Origin: Pseudomonas sp. 102515
GTDB taxonomy: Bacteria; Pseudomonadota; Gammaproteobacteria; Pseudomonadales; Pseudomonadaceae
Assembly (NCBI RefSeq): GCF_031085165.1
Contig: NZ_JAVHTY010000003.1
Span: forward strand, 124,001 to 188,000
Reading direction: 5' to 3'
Length of the DNA: 64,000 nt
The translations under genes were made by a program, and so were the position numbers. The notes under the pieces were generated by a model that was not told the DNA's origin, did not search any database, and saw only the letters and a list, made by a program, of their open reading frames with translations. Positions within the stretch are counted from its first letter, which is position 1, and every line of letters begins with the position of its first letter. Below, one piece after another: positions 20,170-29,349 of the stretch.

Positions 20170-20549
20170 GCCTCGGCCGGCTCCAGCGCCAGCAGCTCCA
20201 CCTGCTGCTCCTTGCCGCCGGGCACCGGCCAGCTGAGGTGCTCGCCGGGCGTCGCCCCGAGCAGCGCGCTGCCGGCCGGCGCCAGCACCGAGACCCGGCC
20301 CTCGCCACCGGCGTCCTCCGGATAGACCAGCACCACCTGGTACTCCTTGCCGGTATCGGTCTCGCGGCAGCGTACGCGCGAATTCATGGTGACCACCGCG
20401 CCGATCTCCTCGGGCGCCACCACCCGGGCCTGGGACAGTTCCTCGTCCAGGGCCTCGGCCACGGGCCCGAATTCGGGCAGGGCGTCGAGCAGCCTTTCGA
20501 GACGGGGCAGGTCGACGGCGGAAACGGTGATGGGCGATGCATGGCGCAT
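20166..20549 (-). CDS. rnk: Nucleoside diphosphate kinase regulator Rnk
   Basis: GreA-like RNA polymerase-binding protein of 127 residues. An N-terminal coiled coil (LPRLERLLDAL ... ALDEELSQARVV) is followed by a GreA/GreB C-terminal-like domain (VTMNSRVRC, VLVYPEDA, SVLAPAGSALLG). In P. aeruginosa Rnk influences Ndk levels, nucleotide pools and alginate. ATG 20549 has CAGGAG upstream; the open frame extends further but that part is not family-like. It lies next to cyaY, as in P. aeruginosa. Confidence 0.9.
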   Translation of the reverse strand: MRHASPITVSAVDLPRLERLLDALPEFGPVAEALDEELSQARVVAPEEIGAVVTMNSRVRCRETDTGKEYQVVLVYPEDAGGEGRVSVLAPAGSALLGATPGEHLSWPVPGGKEQQVELLALEPAEA

Positions 20550-20652
20550 GGCGGACTCCTGGAGGACAAGACGACGCGGCCCCTGCCGCGAGCAGCGGCG
20601 GACCAACGGGATGACGGGCAACAGACGCCCAGTGGGAAGCCGCGACACGGGC

Positions 20653-20685
20653 GGCAAAAGAAAACGGCGCTCGAAAGGCGCCGTT
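20653..20685 (-). terminator. Rho-independent terminator after cyaY
   Basis: On the minus strand an 8-bp perfect stem (AACGGCGC with GCGCCGTT, 20663-20670 and 20678-20685, loop seven bases) is followed by TTTTCTTTT. It lies about 57 bases past the cyaY stop and upstream of rnk, so it ends cyaY transcription. Confidence 0.85.
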
Positions 20686-20741
20686 AGGTCACGCTAGCAC
20701 AGGGGTCGCGGCAGAGGTCAAGCCGCACCGACCACAGGTCG

Positions 20742-21071
20742 TTACAGCCCGGGCAGGGCCACGCTCTCGCCGGTCTGCTCCAGGGTCACCCGCACCAGCA
20801 GCGCGCCGAGGGTCTCGGACGAGGTGTCGCAGATCCAGCTCTGGCCATCCCAGTCGAAGTGATAGCCACCCGAACGCGCCGCCACCCAGAGCTGCACCAG
20901 CGGCGGCTGGCGGCTGAGAATGACCTGGCTGCCGTTGTCGAACTTGATCGTCAGCACGCCGCCGGCATTTTCCAGATCGAGGTCCAGCCCGCTGTCGTCA
21001 TAGGCATCTTCGACCTGGCGCTGGGTCTGGTCGACGAGGTGATGGAATTGCGCTTCGCTGAGCCGGCTCAT
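20742..21071 (-). CDS. cyaY: Frataxin-like iron-sulfur assembly protein CyaY
   Basis: Protein of 109 residues, the usual size for bacterial frataxin, which modulates iron delivery to IscS/IscU. It has an acidic first helix (FHHLVDQTQRQVEDAYDDSG) and beta strands with GGVLTIKFDNGSQVILSRQPPLVQLW and GYHFDW. ATG 21071 gives the family start MSRLSEAQFH. It is divergent from the lptM-lysA operon. Confidence 0.94.
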   Translation of the reverse strand: MSRLSEAQFHHLVDQTQRQVEDAYDDSGLDLDLENAGGVLTIKFDNGSQVILSRQPPLVQLWVAARSGGYHFDWDGQSWICDTSSETLGALLVRVTLEQTGESVALPGL

Positions 21072-21176
21072 GGCGATCCTCGAAAGAAGGGAAAGAATCG
21101 CCGCACGGTAGCGGGCCGCCCACATGACGTCCAGTCGCGGCTGCTGCCGGCAGCTGCGCTTCAGCCATCCGGGCGT

Positions 21177-21205
21177 GTCAAAGAGTCGCTCAACCCCGTT
21201 ATACT
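21177..21205 (+). promoter_or_regulatory. Possible sigma70 promoter of lptM-lysA operon
   Basis: A good -10 box TATACT lies at 21200-21205, 36 bases before the lptM start. The -35 region at 21177-21182 is poor (GTCAAA), so the assignment rests mainly on the -10 and position. Confidence 0.35.
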
Positions 21206-21240
21206 CCGGGCAATATTCGCCTGAATAAAGGTTTAGCGTC

Positions 21241-21366
21241 ATGAAGCGCCTGTCTCTCCTCTTCATCGCCTGCGCCTGCCTGCTGGCCGGCTGCGGTCAG
21301 AAAGGCCCGCTGTACCTGCCCGACGACCAGAAAGCCGCCAAAGAACACCGCCACGACGTGTTCTAA
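21241..21366 (+). CDS. lptM: Small LPS-assembly lipoprotein LptM (LppL/YifL family)
   Basis: Lipoprotein of 41 residues, missed by a length filter. A basic hydrophobic signal ([18 protein letters not shown]) ends in lipobox LAGC, followed by the family hallmark GQKGPLYLP. LptM assists oxidative maturation of the LptD translocon. AAAGG lies upstream of the ATG. It is first in the operon and ends 9 bases before lysA, the same arrangement as lppL-lysA in P. aeruginosa. Confidence 0.93.
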   Translation: MKRLSLLFIACACLLAGCGQKGPLYLPDDQKAAKEHRHDVF

Positions 21367-21375
21367 GGAGCCACC

Positions 21376-22623
21376 ATGGAAGTCTTCGCTGTCCGTGCAG
21401 GTGAACTGCATGCGGAAGGGGTAGCCCTGAGCGCCGTGGCGCAGGAATTCGGCACCCCCGCCTACGTCTATTCGCGAGCGCACATCGAGGGCCAGTACCG
21501 CGCCTATACCGATGCGCTGGCCGGTCTGCCACACCTGGTCTGCTTTGCCGTCAAGGCCAACTCCAACCTCGGCGTGCTCAATGTCCTGGCCCGCCTCGGC
21601 GCCGGCTTCGACATCGTTTCCCGCGGCGAACTGGAGCGCGTCCTGGCCGCCGGTGGCGATCCGCACCGGGTCGTGTTCTCCGGGGTCGGCAAGGCCCGTG
21701 ACGACATGCACCGCGCCCTGGAAGTGGGCGTGCACTGCTTCAACGTCGAATCCACCGACGAGCTGGAGCGGCTGCAACAGGTGGCCGCGGAGCGGGGTGT
21801 GGTCGCGCCGATCTCGCTACGGGTCAACCCCGACGTCGACGCCGGTACCCACCCCTACATCTCCACCGGCCTCAAGGAAAACAAGTTCGGCATCGACATC
21901 GCCGACGCCGAGGCGGTCTACGCCCGCGCCGCCGAGCTGCCGAATCTGCACATCCTCGGGGTGGACTGCCACATCGGCTCCCAGCTCACCACCCTGCCGC
22001 CCTTCCTCGACGCCCTCGACCGCCTGCTGGCGCTGATCGATCGCCTCGCCGAGCGCGGTATCGTCCTGCGCCACCTGGACCTCGGCGGTGGCCTGGGCGT
22101 GCGCTATCGCGACGAGCAGCCGCCGCTGGCCGGCGACTACATCCAGGCCATCCGCGAACGCATCGCCGGGCGCAACCTGACCCTGGTGTTCGAACCCGGC
22201 CGCTTCATCGTCGCCAACGCCGGCATCCTGCTGACCCGCGTGGAATACCTCAAGCACACCGCCCACAAGGATTTCGCCATCGTCGACGCGGCGATGAACG
22301 ACCTGATCCGTCCGGCGCTGTACCAGGCCTGGATGGCGGTGGAGCCGGTGGCCGCGCGCCAGGGCCAAGCCCGCCGCTACGACCTGGTCGGCCCCATCTG
22401 CGAGACCGGCGACTTCCTCGCCAAGGACCGCGAGCTGGTCCTGGCCGAAGGCGATCTGCTGGCCATCCGCTCCGCCGGGGCCTATGGCTTCACCATGAGT
22501 TCCAACTACAACACCCGTGGCCGTGCGGCCGAGGTGATGGTGGATGGCGACCAGGCGCACCTGGTCCGTCGGCGCGAGACGCTGGAAGAACTCTTCGCAG
22601 GCGAGAGCCGGCTGCCGGCCTGA
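21376..22623 (+). CDS. lysA: Diaminopimelate decarboxylase
   Basis: PLP enzyme of 415 residues that makes lysine from meso-diaminopimelate. The PLP lysine lies in CFAVKANSN (about 55-63). Conserved [19 protein letters not shown] and GPICETGDF (about 340-348) are intact. An AAGGAG sequence spans the end of lptM and precedes the ATG. It is in the operon with dapF. Confidence 0.97.
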   Translation: MEVFAVRAGELHAEGVALSAVAQEFGTPAYVYSRAHIEGQYRAYTDALAGLPHLVCFAVKANSNLGVLNVLARLGAGFDIVSRGELERVLAAGGDPHRVVFSGVGKARDDMHRALEVGVHCFNVESTDELERLQQVAAERGVVAPISLRVNPDVDAGTHPYISTGLKENKFGIDIADAEAVYARAAELPNLHILGVDCHIGSQLTTLPPFLDALDRLLALIDRLAERGIVLRHLDLGGGLGVRYRDEQPPLAGDYIQAIRERIAGRNLTLVFEPGRFIVANAGILLTRVEYLKHTAHKDFAIVDAAMNDLIRPALYQAWMAVEPVAARQGQARRYDLVGPICETGDFLAKDRELVLAEGDLLAIRSAGAYGFTMSSNYNTRGRAAEVMVDGDQAHLVRRRETLEELFAGESRLPA

Positions 22624-22633
22624 GGGGAGATCC

Positions 22634-23464
22634 ATGCAACTGCGCTTCACCAAGATGCACGGTCTGGGCAACGACTTCATGGTCCTCGACCTGATCAGCC
22701 AGCACGCGCACATCCAGCCCAAGCACGTTCGCCTGTGGGGTGACCGCAAGACCGGTGTCGGCTTCGACCAGCTGCTGATCGTCGAGACCCCCAGCACCCC
22801 GGACGTGGACTTTCGCTATCGCATCTTCAACGCCGATGGCTCCGAAGTCGAACAGTGCGGCAATGGCGCCCGCTGCTTCGCCCGCTTCGTCTTCGACAAG
22901 CGCCTGACGGTCAAGAAGCAGATCCGCGTCGAAACCCGCGGCGGCATCATCGAGCTGCTGCTCAAGAGCGACGGCCAGGTCCGCGTCGACATGGGCGCAC
23001 CGCGCCTGCAGGCGGCCGAGATCCCCTTCATCGCCGAGACGGAGACCCTGAGTCATGCCGTCCAGGTCGAGGGCGAGACGGTCGAGCTGGCGGTGGTCTC
23101 CATGGGCAATCCCCATGGCGTGCTGCGGGTCGCCGATGTCGACCAGGCGCCGGTACTCACCCTCGGGCCCAAGCTGGAATGCCATCCGCGCTTTCCGCAA
23201 AAGGCCAACATCGGCTTCCTGCAGATCATCGACGCCCAGCGCGCCCGTCTGCGGGTCTGGGAACGCGGCGTCGGCGAGACCCGCGCCTGCGGCACCGGCG
23301 CCTGCGCCGCCGCGGTGGCCGGTATCCGCCAGGGCTGGCTGAAATCGCCGGTCAGCATCGAATTGCCGGGCGGCCTGCTCAACATCGAGTGGGACGGCGT
23401 CGGTCAATCGGTACTCATGACCGGTCCGGCCACCCGCGTCTACGAAGGCCAGGTAAGAGTATGA
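22634..23464 (+). CDS. dapF: Diaminopimelate epimerase
   Basis: PLP-independent racemase of 276 residues that converts LL- to meso-diaminopimelate. Both catalytic cysteines are present: EQCGNGARC (about 73-81) and [10 protein letters not shown] (about 216-225). The N-terminal KMHGLGNDF is canonical. ATG 22634 follows GGGGA at good spacing; a longer open frame overlaps lysA and was discarded. Its stop overlaps the next start as ATGA. Confidence 0.97.
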   Translation: MQLRFTKMHGLGNDFMVLDLISQHAHIQPKHVRLWGDRKTGVGFDQLLIVETPSTPDVDFRYRIFNADGSEVEQCGNGARCFARFVFDKRLTVKKQIRVETRGGIIELLLKSDGQVRVDMGAPRLQAAEIPFIAETETLSHAVQVEGETVELAVVSMGNPHGVLRVADVDQAPVLTLGPKLECHPRFPQKANIGFLQIIDAQRARLRVWERGVGETRACGTGACAAAVAGIRQGWLKSPVSIELPGGLLNIEWDGVGQSVLMTGPATRVYEGQVRV

Positions 23465-24147
23465 GCGACATCCCCGAACTGACCGCGGACCAGGTCGCCG
23501 ACTGGCTGCTGGACCATCCGCACTTCTTCGCCGATCGCGAAGAGCTGCTGGCGGAGATGCGCGTGCCCCATCAGCGGGGTACCGCCATCTCCCTGGTCGA
23601 ACGGCAACTGGGTCTGCTGCGCGATCGCAATGGCGAGATGCGCCATCGCCTGACCCACCTGATGGACGTAGCGCGGGACAACGACCGGCTGTTCGACAAG
23701 ACCCGTCGGCTGATCATCGGCCTGCTCGACGCCAACAGCCTCGAAGAGGTGATAGGCACCGTCGAGGACAGCCTGCGCCATGAATTCAAGGTGCCCTACG
23801 TCGGCCTAATCCTGTTCCACGAGCATCCCCTGCCGGTCGGCCGCAGCGTCACGCCTGCCGAGGCACAAAAGGTGATCGGCGGCCTGCTGGGCGGCGAGAA
23901 GACCACCAGCGGTGTCCTGCGCGCCCACGAACTGGCCTTCCTGTTCGGCGACTCGGCCAAGGAAGAGGTCGGCTCCGCGGCCGTCGCCGCCCTCTCCCAC
24001 CAGGGCCTGCATGGCGTCCTGGCGATCGGCAGCCCCGATCCCCAGCACTATCGCAGCAGCCTGGGCACGCTGTTCCTGAGCCACGTGGCGGAAGTCCTGG
24101 CGCGGGTACTGCCGCGCTTTCCCGTCCCCTTGCGTACGGTGCGCTGA
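23461..24147 (+). CDS. DUF484 (GAF-like) protein
   Basis: Conserved protein of 228 residues of unknown function found between dapF and xerC in many gammaproteobacteria. The N-terminal [12 protein letters not shown] and [14 protein letters not shown] match DUF484, followed by a GAF-like fold (about 90-225). ATG 23461 overlaps the dapF stop, so translation is coupled. No membrane segment. Role unproven; the fixed gene order suggests a link to XerC or growth control. Confidence 0.88.
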   Translation: MSDIPELTADQVADWLLDHPHFFADREELLAEMRVPHQRGTAISLVERQLGLLRDRNGEMRHRLTHLMDVARDNDRLFDKTRRLIIGLLDANSLEEVIGTVEDSLRHEFKVPYVGLILFHEHPLPVGRSVTPAEAQKVIGGLLGGEKTTSGVLRAHELAFLFGDSAKEEVGSAAVAALSHQGLHGVLAIGSPDPQHYRSSLGTLFLSHVAEVLARVLPRFPVPLRTVR

Positions 24148-24162
24148 GCCCGGGAGCGGAGC

Positions 24163-25056
24163 ATGCAGGTCCAGCTCGATGCCTATCTCGACCACCTGCG
24201 CCTGGAGCGCCAGGTTTCGCCCCACACGCTCGACGGCTACCGACGCGACCTGCGCAAGCTGCTGACCTTCGTCGAAGCCGAAGGCCTGAGCGACTGGGGC
24301 GGCCTGGACAGTCGCCGCCTGCGCGCCCTGATCGCCCAGCTGCACCGGGCCGGCGCCTCCAGTCGCAGCCTGGCGCGGCTGCTGTCGGCCTGCCGCGGCT
24401 TCTATCTCTACCTGATCCGCGAAGGCCACTGCAGCCAGGACCCGGCCCATGGACTCACGCCCCCCAAGGCACAGAAGGCCCTGCCCAAGGTGCTCGACGT
24501 CGACCGCTCCATGCAGCTGCTCGATGGCGCCGTGGAGGACGACTTCCTCGGCCTGCGTGATCAGGCGCTGCTGGAGCTCTTCTACAGCTCCGGACTGCGA
24601 CTCGCCGAGCTGGTAGGGCTGGACCTCGCGGACGTGGATCTGGCCCAGGGGCTGGTCCAGGTACGCGGCAAGGGCAACAAGGAGCGGGTGCTGCCCATCG
24701 GCAGCAAGGCCCGAAACGCCCTGGAGGGCTGGCTCAAGGTCCGGCTCCAGGCCGCACCGCGGGACGACGCCCTGTTCATCGGTCAGCGCGGTCTGCGCCT
24801 GACGCCTCGCGCGGTACAGCTGCGGGTGCGCGAGGCCGGCGTGCGCGAGCTGGGCCAGCACCTGCATCCGCACATGCTCAGGCACAGCTTCGCCAGCCAC
24901 ATGCTCAGCGCCTCCGGCGATCTGCGCGCGGTGCAGGAGTTGCTCGGCCACGCCGACATCGCCACCACCCAGATCTACACCCACCTGGACTTCGGCCAAC
25001 TCGCCGAGGTCTATGACAAGGCGCACCCCCGCGCCAAGCGCAAGGCCAGCCGATGA
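24163..25056 (+). CDS. xerC: Tyrosine recombinase XerC
   Basis: Chromosome dimer-resolving recombinase of 297 residues acting with XerD at dif. The N-terminal SAM-like core-binding domain (1-95) is followed by the catalytic domain with Arg in GLRLAEL, Lys in GKGNKER, HMLRHSF (His, Arg), LGHADI (His) and nucleophile Tyr in QIYTHL. All six residues of the active site are present. It is co-operonic with dapF and the HAD gene; context shows it is the housekeeping XerC rather than a mobile integrase. Confidence 0.95.
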   Translation: MQVQLDAYLDHLRLERQVSPHTLDGYRRDLRKLLTFVEAEGLSDWGGLDSRRLRALIAQLHRAGASSRSLARLLSACRGFYLYLIREGHCSQDPAHGLTPPKAQKALPKVLDVDRSMQLLDGAVEDDFLGLRDQALLELFYSSGLRLAELVGLDLADVDLAQGLVQVRGKGNKERVLPIGSKARNALEGWLKVRLQAAPRDDALFIGQRGLRLTPRAVQLRVREAGVRELGQHLHPHMLRHSFASHMLSASGDLRAVQELLGHADIATTQIYTHLDFGQLAEVYDKAHPRAKRKASR

Positions 25057-25763
25057 CGATTCGCCTCGTGACCTTCGACCTCGACGACACCCTTTGGGAA
25101 ATCGCGCCGGTCATCCACTCCGCCGAAGCCCTGCTGCGCGACTGGTTCGCCGCCTCCGCGCCGCGGCTGGGCAGCGTTCCGGTCGAGCACCTCTGGGCGA
25201 TCCGCGATCGCCTGCTGCAGCAGGACGCTGGTCTCAAGCACCGGGTCAGCGAGATGCGCCGTCGCGTCATCCATCAGGCGCTGCTCGATGCCGGCTATAT
25301 CGAACCCGAGGCCGCCCAGCTGGCCGAAGCGGGCTTCGCGGTCTATCTGGCCGCTCGCCAGCAGGTCACCCTGTTCGACGACGTCCACCCCACCCTGGAG
25401 CGCCTCGCCGATCGCTATACCCTGGGGGTGCTGACCAATGGCAATGCGGATGTCCAGACCATCGGTCTGGCCGACTACTTCCGCTTCGCCCTGAATGCCG
25501 AGCAGCTGGGCGTCGGCAAACCCGACCCCACGCCTTTCCGCGAAGCCCTGCGTCTCACTGGCATCGCCGCCGACGCCGCCGTGCACGTGGGCGACAACCC
25601 CGTGGATGACGTCCAGGGCGCGCAGCGTGCGGGCATCCGCGCCGTATGGTTCAACCCCTTGCGGCATCCCTGGATGGATCCAGGCAAACCGGATGCGGAA
25701 ATTCGCAGCCTGGGCGAGCTCCCTGCCGTGCTGGCAGGCTGGTCGGACAAATCGAATCAATAG
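25053..25763 (+). CDS. HAD-superfamily (subfamily IA) hydrolase
   Basis: Phosphatase-type protein of 236 residues. HAD motif I is FDLDDTLWE (about 8-16), motif II is LTNGNAD, motif III Lys lies in [10 protein letters not shown], and motif IV is [10 protein letters not shown]. Cap domain is helical, between motifs I and II. Closest in style to the YigB/FMN-phosphatase group next to xerC in gammaproteobacteria, but substrate is unproven. Its start overlaps the xerC stop as ATGA. It is the last backbone gene before the exopolysaccharide locus. Confidence 0.9.
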   Translation: MTIRLVTFDLDDTLWEIAPVIHSAEALLRDWFAASAPRLGSVPVEHLWAIRDRLLQQDAGLKHRVSEMRRRVIHQALLDAGYIEPEAAQLAEAGFAVYLAARQQVTLFDDVHPTLERLADRYTLGVLTNGNADVQTIGLADYFRFALNAEQLGVGKPDPTPFREALRLTGIAADAAVHVGDNPVDDVQGAQRAGIRAVWFNPLRHPWMDPGKPDAEIRSLGELPAVLAGWSDKSNQ

Positions 25764-26017
25764 TCATACAAAATTATGGAAAGCTGATTTTTTAGCACTC
25801 GCCAGCCGTCCGCTTAATCCTTCGATTCTGATAACCAATCGCCAAAATATTCGTCACATTTGTCGCCTTTGATAGCAATCACTTTGCGACCCCTTTCACC
25901 AAATGCTCCGGGGTCGGACGATTTTTTGCCAAGCACGCCTCATTTGCTTATCGATTCCCGAATAACAACGACGCCAATAGCCGTCTCGCTGACCAAATCT
26001 TCCTCGCGGACCTTGCG

Positions 26018-26046
26018 TTGACAGTCCAAACCCTTTTGACAATCAT
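26018..26046 (+). promoter_or_regulatory. Sigma70-like promoter of the exopolysaccharide operon
   Basis: TTGACA at 26018-26023, a spacer of exactly 17 bases, then AATCAT at 26041-26046 (four of six matches to TATAAT). It lies about 690 bases before the first gene and about 175 bases before the first ops-like element, which would place both elements in the transcribed leader. Confidence 0.5.
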
Positions 26047-26221
26047 TGCCACAGGTTCGAAGTAGCGCTGGGATTGCGCGCTGGACCTGCTGCCGTACAG
26101 GTCAGGGAAGACAGCATTACCTCCCCCTCCTCTGCGTCTCGCCGATGGCTTCTCAAGTTCCTGTCTGCTGCGTTGTCGGGTCTTGATATCGGTAAATAAC
26201 CCTCTGTTCATCCTGTCCAGG

Positions 26222-26243
26222 TGCAAACCCGTGCGGTAGCCAT
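26222..26243 (+). promoter_or_regulatory. ops-like element, copy 1
   Basis: Contains TGCGGTAGCCATG. The core GCGGTAGC equals the central part of the RfaH-recruiting ops element (GGCGGTAGCGTG), including the GC/GC bases that can form the small non-template hairpin with GGTA in the loop. The surrounding 22 bases recur at 26276-26297 with two mismatches. It is on the coding strand of the locus that itself encodes RfaH. Confidence 0.6.
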
Positions 26244-26275
26244 GTCCGAACAGGACCGGTTGCAGCCAAGACACG

Positions 26276-26297
26276 GCAAACCTGTGCGGTAGCCACG
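26276..26297 (+). promoter_or_regulatory. ops-like element, copy 2
   Basis: Contains TGCGGTAGCCACG with the same GCGGTAGC core as copy 1, 54 bases further on. The two differences from copy 1 lie outside the core. The repeat of the whole unit suggests functional selection rather than chance. Confidence 0.6.
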
Positions 26298-26546
26298 CCC
26301 AGGCGCTGGACAGACAGGGACGATCAGCATGCCAGCGAGTACCTGCAGGAATACATGGATGTCACCTGGACCGGACTTAACTCTTTTCGCTTACTCAACT
26401 TCGATCCTGCCTAAAAACAGCCAAGCGAATGGCTGCCCAGGCAAGTGAACTTCAGCACGATCCCGCGCCCTGTGTTCCAGGCCGGCATTAGTCCGAAAAG
26501 ATTGAAAATGCCAGGCAGATGGTCTTGTGCACGTTTGCGAAGTTCT

Positions 26547-26595
26547 GGTACCGGCGCCCAAGCATTAGTTATCGGTAACGGCTACCGCCGGTACC
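26547..26595 (+). promoter_or_regulatory. Nested inverted repeat in the leader
   Basis: Perfect 10-base arms GGTACCGGCG (26547-26556) and CGCCGGTACC (26586-26595) enclose GTTATCGGTAAC, itself a small hairpin. It ends 138 bases before the first gene. It could be an operator or an RNA leader structure; it is not followed directly by a T-run. Confidence 0.5.
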
Positions 26596-26733
26596 GACCG
26601 ACATTCATCAGACGGTCATTAATTCAATAAAGATTAAAACGATCCGCTGCATTTCTTGCTGACTGCCGGGCACTGCGAAAGCCAGTTTCAACAACGTTAA
26701 TTGCGCCCTAACGCGCACAGAGAGGAAGACCCG

Positions 26734-28113
26734 ATGGCAAGGAATGACCTGTCGGAATCGACATTAGGATGTCTAATTGGCGGCATGGGTCCGGCCGGCC
26801 TGGGCTTCCTGTTCAATGCCATCAAGCGTGGCGCCCTGAAGGAACTCGCCCAGGCCGGCACCGTCATCGTCGATGCGGGTAGCGAACTGGGTGCCGGCAA
26901 GCTGGGTGACTATCAGATCATCGCCAACTCGGTGAGCGACGTCTTTCTGGACTGCCTGCGCGATCCGCTGCTGGCACCCATCCTGGCCCCGCTGCAAGCG
27001 TCCCCGACCTTTCGCCACCTCAAGCTGAATGCCCAGGAAGCACCGGCGCTGCCCATCGTCGGCCAGCTCTTCCAGCAGGCCGCCGGCCTGGTCCTGCCCT
27101 GGCTCGAACGCCAGTACGGCATCCCCACCTGGCGCCAGACGCGCATCACTGAAGTCACCTGCGAAGGCTCGAGCCATGTCGTCTGGCTGGAGCAGGCCGG
27201 CGCCATCCGCCGCGTCCGCACCTCCAGCCTGGTACTGAACCTGGGCGGCAAGCAGACCCGGTCCAGCTTCGAGGAGAGCATCCAGGCCATGGGCCTGCAA
27301 CTGCCCCAGAGCGCCTCGATCGACAGCTCCGACAACCTGCTGCGCCTGCAACCCGAAGCCCTGCGCCAGCGCTATCGGGCCCGCCTCAAGGATGGCGGGC
27401 CGATCTGCGTGGTCGGCGGCTCCCACAGCGCCTTCTCCGCCCTGGACAACCTGGCCAGCGCCCTGCACCACGATGGTCTGCGCGAACTGACCCTGGTCCA
27501 TCGCTCACCGATCCGGCTGTTCTACGAGACCGCCGCCGAAGCCCTGGCCGCCGGCTACGCCTTCGACCCGCTGCAGGACATCTGCCCCATTTCCAGGCGG
27601 GTCAATCGCTCCGGCGGATTGCGCTACCGCGCCCACGAGATCGGCCGCCAGGTCCTTGCCGGCCAGGGCATCGGTGGTACCCCGGTCAAGGTCAGGACGC
27701 TGCAACTGGATGGCAGCGCCGAACGACTCGCCAGTGCCCAGGCGCTGTTCGACAGCGCCGCCCTGCTGGTACAGGGCATGGGTTACCAGCCCATCGTGCC
27801 CGAGCTGCGCTGCCAGGACGGCCGTCCGCTGACCCTGCGCACCCTGCGCGGCGGTCTGGACTCCGATGCCGCCGGCAGCCCGCTGGACCAGCATGGCCAG
27901 CGCCTCAAGGGCCTGCACCTGTTCGGCCTGGGCTCGGGACTGGCAGTGGATCCCCGCCTGGGGAGCGAGGCGTCCTTTTCCGGACGCATCTACGGGGTCT
28001 GGCAGTTCCACAACGATGCCAGTCGCGAGGCCCTGGAGTCGGTTCTGGAACGTCTGGACAAGCCCGGCGCCGCCTTCCGGCGACCGGCCAGCCCGGTCGC
28101 CGAACACGCTTGA
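26734..28113 (+). CDS. FAD/NAD(P)-binding flavoprotein, possible monooxygenase
   Basis: Putative cytoplasmic flavoprotein of 459 residues. The N-terminal dinucleotide loop is IGGMGPAGLGFLF (about 15-27), a GxGPAG pattern; a second nucleotide-binding motif VVGGSHSAFSALDNL lies at about 226-240, spaced as in two-dinucleotide-binding flavoproteins such as N-hydroxylating monooxygenases. I do not recognise the exact family and infer oxidoreductase activity only. ATG 26734 follows GAGGAAG. It is the first gene of the exopolysaccharide locus, 44 bases ahead of a sugar aminotransferase gene, which suggests a joint role in making or oxidising an amino sugar. Confidence 0.6.
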   Translation: MARNDLSESTLGCLIGGMGPAGLGFLFNAIKRGALKELAQAGTVIVDAGSELGAGKLGDYQIIANSVSDVFLDCLRDPLLAPILAPLQASPTFRHLKLNAQEAPALPIVGQLFQQAAGLVLPWLERQYGIPTWRQTRITEVTCEGSSHVVWLEQAGAIRRVRTSSLVLNLGGKQTRSSFEESIQAMGLQLPQSASIDSSDNLLRLQPEALRQRYRARLKDGGPICVVGGSHSAFSALDNLASALHHDGLRELTLVHRSPIRLFYETAAEALAAGYAFDPLQDICPISRRVNRSGGLRYRAHEIGRQVLAGQGIGGTPVKVRTLQLDGSAERLASAQALFDSAALLVQGMGYQPIVPELRCQDGRPLTLRTLRGGLDSDAAGSPLDQHGQRLKGLHLFGLGSGLAVDPRLGSEASFSGRIYGVWQFHNDASREALESVLERLDKPGAAFRRPASPVAEHA

Positions 28114-28157
28114 CCGAACCGACACGTATCAAGGACTCGATAAGCAGGTACCGGATC

Positions 28158-29330
28158 ATGATCAATGTGACCAAGCCCTACCTTGGCGATAAGGAACGCT
28201 TCAAGGCGTATATCGACAAGATCTACGCCAACAACTGGATCACCAACCAGGGTCCTCTGCACGCTCAGCTCGAAGAGCGCCTGCGCGACTATCTGGGCGT
28301 CAGAAACATCATCCTGGTCAACAACGGTACCCTGGCCCTGCAGGTCGCCTATCGCGCCCTGGGCCTGACCGGCAGCGCCATCACCACGCCGTTCAGCTTC
28401 GTCGCCACCACCAGCACCCTGCACTGGGAAGGGATCCGGCCGGTCTTCGCCGACATCCATCCGGAAACCTGGAACCTGGATCCGGCCAACGTCGAAGCCG
28501 CCATCGAGCATGACACCTCGGCCATCGTCGCCACCCACGTGTTCGGCAATCCCTGCGACGTGCGCGGCCTGCAGCAGGTCGCCAACCGCCACGGCCTGAA
28601 GGTCGTCTACGACGGCGCCCATGCCTTCGGCACCCTGTTCGAAGGCCGCTCGGTACTGCAGTGGGGCGACATCACCACCGTCAGCTTCCACGCCACCAAG
28701 CTGTTCCACACCATCGAAGGCGGTGCGATCATCACCGAGGACGACGAGCTCGCCGAGCGCATCCGCCGCATGATCAACTTCGGCATCGTCGATGCCGAAC
28801 GCATCGAAGGCGTGGGCATCAACGCCAAGCTCAACGAGGTCTCCGCGGCCATGGGGCTGTGCATCCTCGACGAGCTGGAAGACATCCTGGCCCGCCGCGC
28901 CGTCATCGGTCAGCACTATGAAAGACGCCTGCAGGGCACGTTCGACCTGCAGCGCCCCACCTACGGCACCCAGCTGAACTACAGCTACTTCCCGGTGGCC
29001 CTGCGTGACGAGCCGAGTCTGCTGGACACCAAGAAGGCCCTGAACGCCGTCGGCATCAATCCGCGCCGCTACTTCTATCCGTCGCTGGAAACCCTGGATT
29101 ACCTGCAGCCCCAGGCGATCAAGCCGGTCTCGCGCAAGCTGAGTCACCGCATCCTCTGCGTGCCGCTCTATCCGGACCTGCCGCAGGCGACCCAGGACCT
29201 GCTGATCGACACCCTGCTCCTGGCGCAGCAGAAAAAGACCAGCATGGAATCCCTGCGGGCACTCATCACCCCGGCACAGTTGCTGCCGAGCTGGGATTTT
29301 CCCGGCGACTCCTCTCCTGCCCTAACTTGA
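28158..29330 (+). CDS. DegT/DnrJ/EryC1/StrS sugar aminotransferase
   Basis: PLP-dependent nucleotide-sugar transaminase of 390 residues. The N-terminal KPYLGDKERF and NNWITNQGP, the LVNNGTLALQVA PLP-phosphate loop, AITTPFSFVATTST, DGAHAFG and the PLP lysine in SFHATKLFHTIEGGA (about 189-203) are intact. The pattern resembles C4 aminotransferases of dTDP-4-keto-6-deoxy sugars (VioA/WecE type), but the position aminated is inferred. ATG 28158 begins at the conserved block; an upstream in-frame start at 28110 is possible. No rml genes accompany it, so the keto-sugar must be made elsewhere. Confidence 0.87.
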   Translation: MINVTKPYLGDKERFKAYIDKIYANNWITNQGPLHAQLEERLRDYLGVRNIILVNNGTLALQVAYRALGLTGSAITTPFSFVATTSTLHWEGIRPVFADIHPETWNLDPANVEAAIEHDTSAIVATHVFGNPCDVRGLQQVANRHGLKVVYDGAHAFGTLFEGRSVLQWGDITTVSFHATKLFHTIEGGAIITEDDELAERIRRMINFGIVDAERIEGVGINAKLNEVSAAMGLCILDELEDILARRAVIGQHYERRLQGTFDLQRPTYGTQLNYSYFPVALRDEPSLLDTKKALNAVGINPRRYFYPSLETLDYLQPQAIKPVSRKLSHRILCVPLYPDLPQATQDLLIDTLLLAQQKKTSMESLRALITPAQLLPSWDFPGDSSPALT

Positions 29331-29349
29331 TCCTGGCCCGCTATCTCCC

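Larger units (their letters stand above)
25764..26733. other. Long AT-richer leader upstream of the exopolysaccharide locus
   Basis: No convincing gene in 970 bases. The segment is visibly richer in A and T than its flanks. It holds a sigma70-like promoter (26018-26046), two ops-like repeats (26222 and 26276) and a nested inverted repeat (26547-26595), all on the strand and side expected for control of the genes starting at 26734. Short open frames inside have no strong ribosome binding site. Confidence 0.7.

Noticed and set aside
24163-25056. XerC as an island integrase linked to the adjacent polysaccharide locus
   Set aside because: Its operon with dapF and the HAD gene is the conserved housekeeping arrangement; no att site, excisionase or tRNA target is seen.
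26445-26630. 61-codon frame in the exopolysaccharide leader
   Set aside because: No good ribosome binding site or recognisable protein; it overlaps the nested inverted repeat, which fits a non-coding leader better.
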